Part shown: positions 5,036 to 8,021 of the stretch, piece after piece | Layout: each line of letters starts with the position of its first letter | Position numbering within the stretch: position 1 is the first letter of the stretch | NCBI GenBank assembly: GCA_003500165.1 | Contig: DNSZ01000278.1 | Span: forward strand, 16,059-24,079 | Direction: 5' to 3' | DNA from: Paracoccaceae bacterium | GTDB lineage: Bacteria; Pseudomonadota; Alphaproteobacteria; Rhodobacterales; Rhodobacteraceae | Length of the DNA: 8,021 nt | The notes under the pieces: model-generated | The model's input: only the letters and a program-made list of their open reading frames with translations | Database searches by the model: none | What the model was told of the DNA's origin: nothing | Made by a program: the position numbers and the translations under genes

Positions 5036-7138
5036 ATGGCACTTTTCGGTCTGATCCAGCCCCATCGGGACATGGCGCGGAAACCCGACGCACAGCGCCA
5101 TCGATGGCGCGCCCTGGGCGTGACCCTGACCGAGATGATCCTGTATCTCTCGGTCACCATGGGCGTTCTGGTGTTCACGATCTCGCTCATCCAGCAGGAA
5201 GCGCAGCGCCAGTCGCGCAGCCTTGCCGCCAGCGACCTGCAGATGGCGATCGAGGGTGCCCAACTGTATGTCGCGTCGCGCTACGATGCCATGATCGACG
5301 AAATGTTCGCAGGCGCCACCGGCATCCAGGACATGTTCCTGCGTGTGCCGATGTCGGCGCTGTTCGACGCCGGTTATCTGCCGCGCGCCGTGGCACCCGG
5401 GCAGTCGGTGCTCAGCCGCGAATTCGGCCAGGACCTCGCACTTTATGCCCGGGCGGTCCGCCGCGACGCCCCGGGCGTTACGGCCACGCCAAACGCCGTC
5501 GACACCGATAACAACGGTCAGATTGACGACCGGTTCGTCGATCGGCGGCTCGACAACGACCAGCTGGAGATCGAGGCGCTGCTCATCGCCGATGGCGAGA
5601 TGATGCGGAACGCCGGCATCGCACTGGGCATCGCACGGCTCAGCGAACAGCCGGCCGCCGGGGCCGTTCTGTCGGTCGACACTCCAGAGAGGCTGGTCGC
5701 GCGTGGCGTGGCCGGCGCCTGGGAAGTGGATTTGCAAGCGATGGCCAGTGCGGCCTGGAACCGCCTTCCAAACCCTGCCGCCCACCTCATCGCGGACGTT
5801 GCGGCCGACGCGATGGACCAGAACGAAGGCTACATCGCAGCCATCGTGGCCTTGCCGAATTTCGGCGTCATGACCTCGTACGGCAACCCGCGCGAGGTGG
5901 AACAGGCGACCGGCCTGCGGCTGTGCCCGGCCTTTGCGCTGGGCACGCCAGAGTACCAGACCTGCATCACCAGCAACCAGAACGCGGTGATGACCAACAT
6001 CGTGCTGCAAGGCTGGGACGAGGATGGCGACGGCTTTCTCGACGGTTTCCCGGGCCTTGAATCGGTGTTCCGGATCAGGATGGCAGAGCCGGACGATCTG
6101 CGCCCAGTTCCGACGGCGGACCCCGCCGGGACAATCGCGCAGGCCGATATTCCAACGATCAAGGGCCTGACATTCCTCGACATGCGCGATCCGTACCAGA
6201 CCGACAGCGGATGGGTCTTGCCGACCATCAGCGACGCAACCCGGATCACCATGTTGCCGCCCACCAACAGGGACGAGACAGGGACGACCACGGACCTGCA
6301 GTTCTCGACGATCGAGAACGCCGCTGCGGTGACGTGTGACCCCGCGGCCGATCCCGTCGCCCTCGCCGACGGCCGGATCGTGCTCGACTGTGCGAAGACG
6401 ACGATATCCGAACGGCTTGCGGTCGATGGTTCAGGGGTGGATTTGCAGGGCACGGCGACGTTCCGTTCGAATGTCAGTGTCACGGATTCCGTCCGGCTGA
6501 CGAGCGATCCCGCCCTGGGCCGGTATGCCGAGTTGCGCGGCGACGGCATCATCGTTTCGGACGGCGCGGTCAGCGCGTCGATCAATCTTGCCGTCAGCGT
6601 CGCCGACATGATCGACATGAGCGCCGTCAGCGTGGCGAACCTTGAACTGCTGAACAGCAGCGGGCAACCCTATGACGTGACCGAGAATGCGATGCTGCTG
6701 ACCCAACGGGTGACGGCAGACACCGACGACCAAGGGGTGGGCGTGACCGCTCCATCGAAACCGACGACCTGTCCGGCTGGATGGACGGCCGAACGCAGCC
6801 TCGTGTCGGTTCAGCCGGCGCTTCCTTACAATGACGGCACAAACGACTTCGGGATCGTCCACAGGATCTCGATTCCAGATCCTGATGCCGACGTGGTGAA
6901 GGCCAATATCATCTTTGGTCGGGCAGCGACTCCCACCACAGATCCGACCTGCACCCAGGTGCTGTCATGCAGTCGTAATTACGACTACCTCTTGCCTTGG
7001 ATCAGCGCTACGGAGACCTGCCGGCAGGACCTGGTCGACTGTGGCACCGGCCAGCTCCTTGTGGCAACCAAAGGCCCGATAGACACGCCAGCCGGCACCG
7101 TCTTCACCTTCCGGGTCGGCTGCGTGCCAGTCCCGTAA
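5036..7138 (+). CDS. PilV-like large minor prepilin / tip adhesin, paralog 3
   Basis: A 700-aa paralog. I chose ATG 5036; ATG 5072 (residue 13) would still leave a 16-residue basic leader, and neither has a strong ribosome-binding site. The leader ends at Gly28, then VTLTE (29-33) and a helix to about 52. ASDLQMAIEGAQLYVASRYD (65-84) and AGYLPRA (112-118) match the paralogs; the usual GGW is GAW here (227-229). Calcium-loop motifs are DTDNNGQID (156-164) and DEDGDGFLD (328-336). Shared Cys pairs are 297/310 and 434/452. Residues 468-553 form a Val/Ser/Asp-rich beta-like stretch. CPAGW (579-583) opens a Cys-rich end (639, 645, 662, 669, 696) finishing FRVGCVPVP. The head and position in the pil locus point to a tip or minor pilin, exported through the pilus machinery after prepilin cleavage. 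The exact ligand cannot be read from sequence. Confidence 0.7.
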   Translation: MALFGLIQPHRDMARKPDAQRHRWRALGVTLTEMILYLSVTMGVLVFTISLIQQEAQRQSRSLAASDLQMAIEGAQLYVASRYDAMIDEMFAGATGIQDMFLRVPMSALFDAGYLPRAVAPGQSVLSREFGQDLALYARAVRRDAPGVTATPNAVDTDNNGQIDDRFVDRRLDNDQLEIEALLIADGEMMRNAGIALGIARLSEQPAAGAVLSVDTPERLVARGVAGAWEVDLQAMASAAWNRLPNPAAHLIADVAADAMDQNEGYIAAIVALPNFGVMTSYGNPREVEQATGLRLCPAFALGTPEYQTCITSNQNAVMTNIVLQGWDEDGDGFLDGFPGLESVFRIRMAEPDDLRPVPTADPAGTIAQADIPTIKGLTFLDMRDPYQTDSGWVLPTISDATRITMLPPTNRDETGTTTDLQFSTIENAAAVTCDPAADPVALADGRIVLDCAKTTISERLAVDGSGVDLQGTATFRSNVSVTDSVRLTSDPALGRYAELRGDGIIVSDGAVSASINLAVSVADMIDMSAVSVANLELLNSSGQPYDVTENAMLLTQRVTADTDDQGVGVTAPSKPTTCPAGWTAERSLVSVQPALPYNDGTNDFGIVHRISIPDPDADVVKANIIFGRAATPTTDPTCTQVLSCSRNYDYLLPWISATETCRQDLVDCGTGQLLVATKGPIDTPAGTVFTFRVGCVPVP

Positions 7139-7141
7139 CGC

Positions 7142-7147
7142 GGAGGG
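7142..7147 (+). promoter_or_regulatory. Strong Shine-Dalgarno GGAGGG for the PilM-like gene
   Basis: GGAGGG lies seven bases before ATG 7155 and only four bases after the stop of paralog 3. This is the best ribosome-binding site in the window and supports 7155 over the second ATG at 7164. Confidence 0.75.
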
Positions 7148-7154
7148 TCCCGCC

Positions 7155-7691
7155 ATGCTTGCCATGGTTCCTGCGATGATTGCCCTTACCCTGGTCATCA
7201 CGCTTGTCTTCGTGTTCGGAAACCGGCCTGCCCATTACGGGACGGCCGCCCTGGCCGAGAACATGGCCCGCTATCACAACACCGCCCTGGCGGTGGTGAC
7301 CGCGCCGGGGGCCAGCCACACCGTGCGGCTGCTGTCGGACGCCGCGCTGCAACTTGTCGCGATCACCCCGATCGCGGAGTGGCGCAGCGCGATCGTCGAA
7401 ATCCCAGGCGGGCCCCATGCGGGCCAACGCTATCTCATCACCTATCCCGGCGATTATGCCACCAACTCGCGTTTCGACCGTCGCGATTTTGCCGAAATCC
7501 CGTTCATCCTGCGGCGCAACAACTACACCACCGCCATCTATGGCGCATGGAGCGACTCGATCGGGATCACCGACATCATCGACATCAGCGGCGTCGATGT
7601 CACGCTAACGACCACCCCGCCAATCCAGACAGCCCCGATTGTCGATGAACTCGACAATCTGACCCCGATGCTGATGAACCGGGTCCAATAG
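7155..7691 (+). CDS. PilM-like inner-membrane pilus assembly protein
   Basis: A 178-aa protein with an uncleaved N-terminal membrane anchor (about 2-21, rich in Ala, Leu, Val, Ile, Phe) and a soluble part that would face the periplasm, without Cys. The segment ALAENMARYHNTALAVV (32-48) just after the anchor, a central RYLITYPGDY (92-101), and a C-terminal SIGITD (135-140) resemble the layout of PilM of R64-type thin pili. PilM is described as an inner-membrane component of the pilin transport or basal-body apparatus. Usual PilM proteins are about 145-150 aa, so this one is longer, with a Thr/Pro-rich tail after about 148. It starts 16 bases after paralog 3 and is probably in the same transcript. 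The assignment rests on architecture and weak motif similarity plus context; it could be an unrelated bitopic protein. Confidence 0.5.
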   Translation: MLAMVPAMIALTLVITLVFVFGNRPAHYGTAALAENMARYHNTALAVVTAPGASHTVRLLSDAALQLVAITPIAEWRSAIVEIPGGPHAGQRYLITYPGDYATNSRFDRRDFAEIPFILRRNNYTTAIYGAWSDSIGITDIIDISGVDVTLTTTPPIQTAPIVDELDNLTPMLMNRVQ

Positions 7692-7736
7692 GCAGCCCAC
7701 CCGCCTGCGCAGAAACAGGTGACGCCGCCCTGCCGA

Positions 7737-7742
7737 TATGCT
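7737..7742 (+). promoter_or_regulatory. Possible -10 element (TATGCT) before the last gene
   Basis: TATGCTAG stands out as the AT-rich element in the 95-base gap after the PilM-like gene. It lies about 45 bases upstream of ATG 7787, a normal leader length. No good -35 box is seen at 16-18 bases upstream, so the call is tentative. If real, the last gene can be transcribed apart from the pilin cluster. Confidence 0.3.
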
Positions 7743-7786
7743 AGGCTCGCCCCAGAGGCAGAACAAACAGGCAGGGGAAGGCAGGC

Positions 7787-8021
7787 ATGTCCCCGCACAA
7801 GAAGCGTCGCAACGCCGGCGCCTTGCTCGCATGTGTTGCGGCGTGGTCCCTCGTGGACGTGGCGCCGCTGCGCGCCCAGACGGCGCCGATGGCCGGCACC
7901 CCGATCGCCGCCCCCGCCACCGCCAACCCGGCCGACATCGCGGCGGCGCGGGCGCGGCTGGCCGGGCTGCGGGCGGACATGGCGCGGGATCGCCGCACAC
8001 TTGCCCGCGACCTTGCCGGCG
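7787..8021 (+). CDS. Exported protein with signal peptide and probable coiled coil, partial (runs off the right edge)
   Basis: The ATG is preceded by AGGGGAAGG (7773-7781) at good spacing and reads 78 open codons to the edge. The N-terminus has KKRR (5-8), a hydrophobic stretch AGALLACVAAWSLV (10-23) and a likely signal peptidase I site after PLRA (27-30). A Pro/Ala-rich linker (31-49) follows, then an Ala/Arg/Leu-rich helix with heptad-like Leu spacing (50-77), probably a coiled coil. The product would therefore be periplasmic or secreted. In R64-type operons the genes after pilM encode the secretin and accessory proteins, and PilP has a signal peptide followed by a coiled coil, so a PilP-like role is possible. 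The visible part is too short to decide, and the gene may not belong to the pilus locus. Confidence 0.6.
   Translation, partial: MSPHKKRRNAGALLACVAAWSLVDVAPLRAQTAPMAGTPIAAPATANPADIAAARARLAGLRADMARDRRTLARDLAG

Noticed and set aside
4886..6010. Minus-strand open frame of 374 codons opposite paralog 3
   Set aside because: It is antisense to the conserved head of paralog 3, has low-complexity basic composition and no family resemblance.
7729..7775. CCTGCC / GGCAGG inverted repeat as a terminator after the PilM-like gene
   Set aside because: The arms are only six bases with a 35-base loop and no T run, and the possible -10 element lies between them.
7823..7834. LLAC (residues 13-16 of the last protein) as a lipobox
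   Set aside because: The hydrophobic stretch before the Cys is only about six residues and Lys/Arg lie too close. A longer hydrophobic core with a signal peptidase I site after residue 30 fits better.

Overview
The window looks like part of a type IVb (R64 thin-pilus-like) pilus locus from a high-GC Gram-negative bacterium. Codon use rich in G or C at third positions and the general style suggest an alphaproteobacterium, perhaps a Rhodobacterales chromosome or plasmid; that placement is inference, because no rRNA or taxonomic marker gene is present. I see no mobile element, tRNA, rRNA or CRISPR array.

Layout: (1) bases 1-243, minus strand, the N-terminal 81 codons of a PilS-like major prepilin that runs off the left edge. 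(2) Bases 244-663, a divergent, relatively AT-rich intergenic region with two small dyads and no convincing gene. (3) Bases 664-7138, plus strand, three tandem genes for large (679, 728 and 700 aa) paralogous prepilin-like proteins. Each has a class III (prepilin peptidase) leader and one N-terminal hydrophobic helix, followed by a head resembling the constant part of PilV (shufflon-type tip adhesin). Each then has a beta-rich, tail-fibre-like middle and a divergent Cys-containing C-terminal domain. The first two overlap by one base; the third follows a 146-base gap. (4) Bases 7155-7691, a 178-aa inner-membrane-anchored protein resembling PilM of the R64 pil operon. (5) Bases 7787 to the right edge, the start of an exported protein with a signal peptide and a probable coiled coil, perhaps with its own promoter.

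Working model: the minus-strand pilin forms the fibre shaft, the three PilV-like proteins are alternative or co-assembled minor/tip pilins that contact surfaces or recipient cells, and the PilM-like protein belongs to the inner-membrane assembly platform. The ATPase, platform, secretin and prepilin peptidase genes are not in the window and presumably lie outside it. The most unusual point is that classical systems make several PilV tips from one gene by site-specific shuffling, whereas here three complete PilV-like genes stand side by side. They carry EF-hand/PilY1-like calcium-loop motifs and C-terminal ends that are lower in GC and more divergent than the rest.
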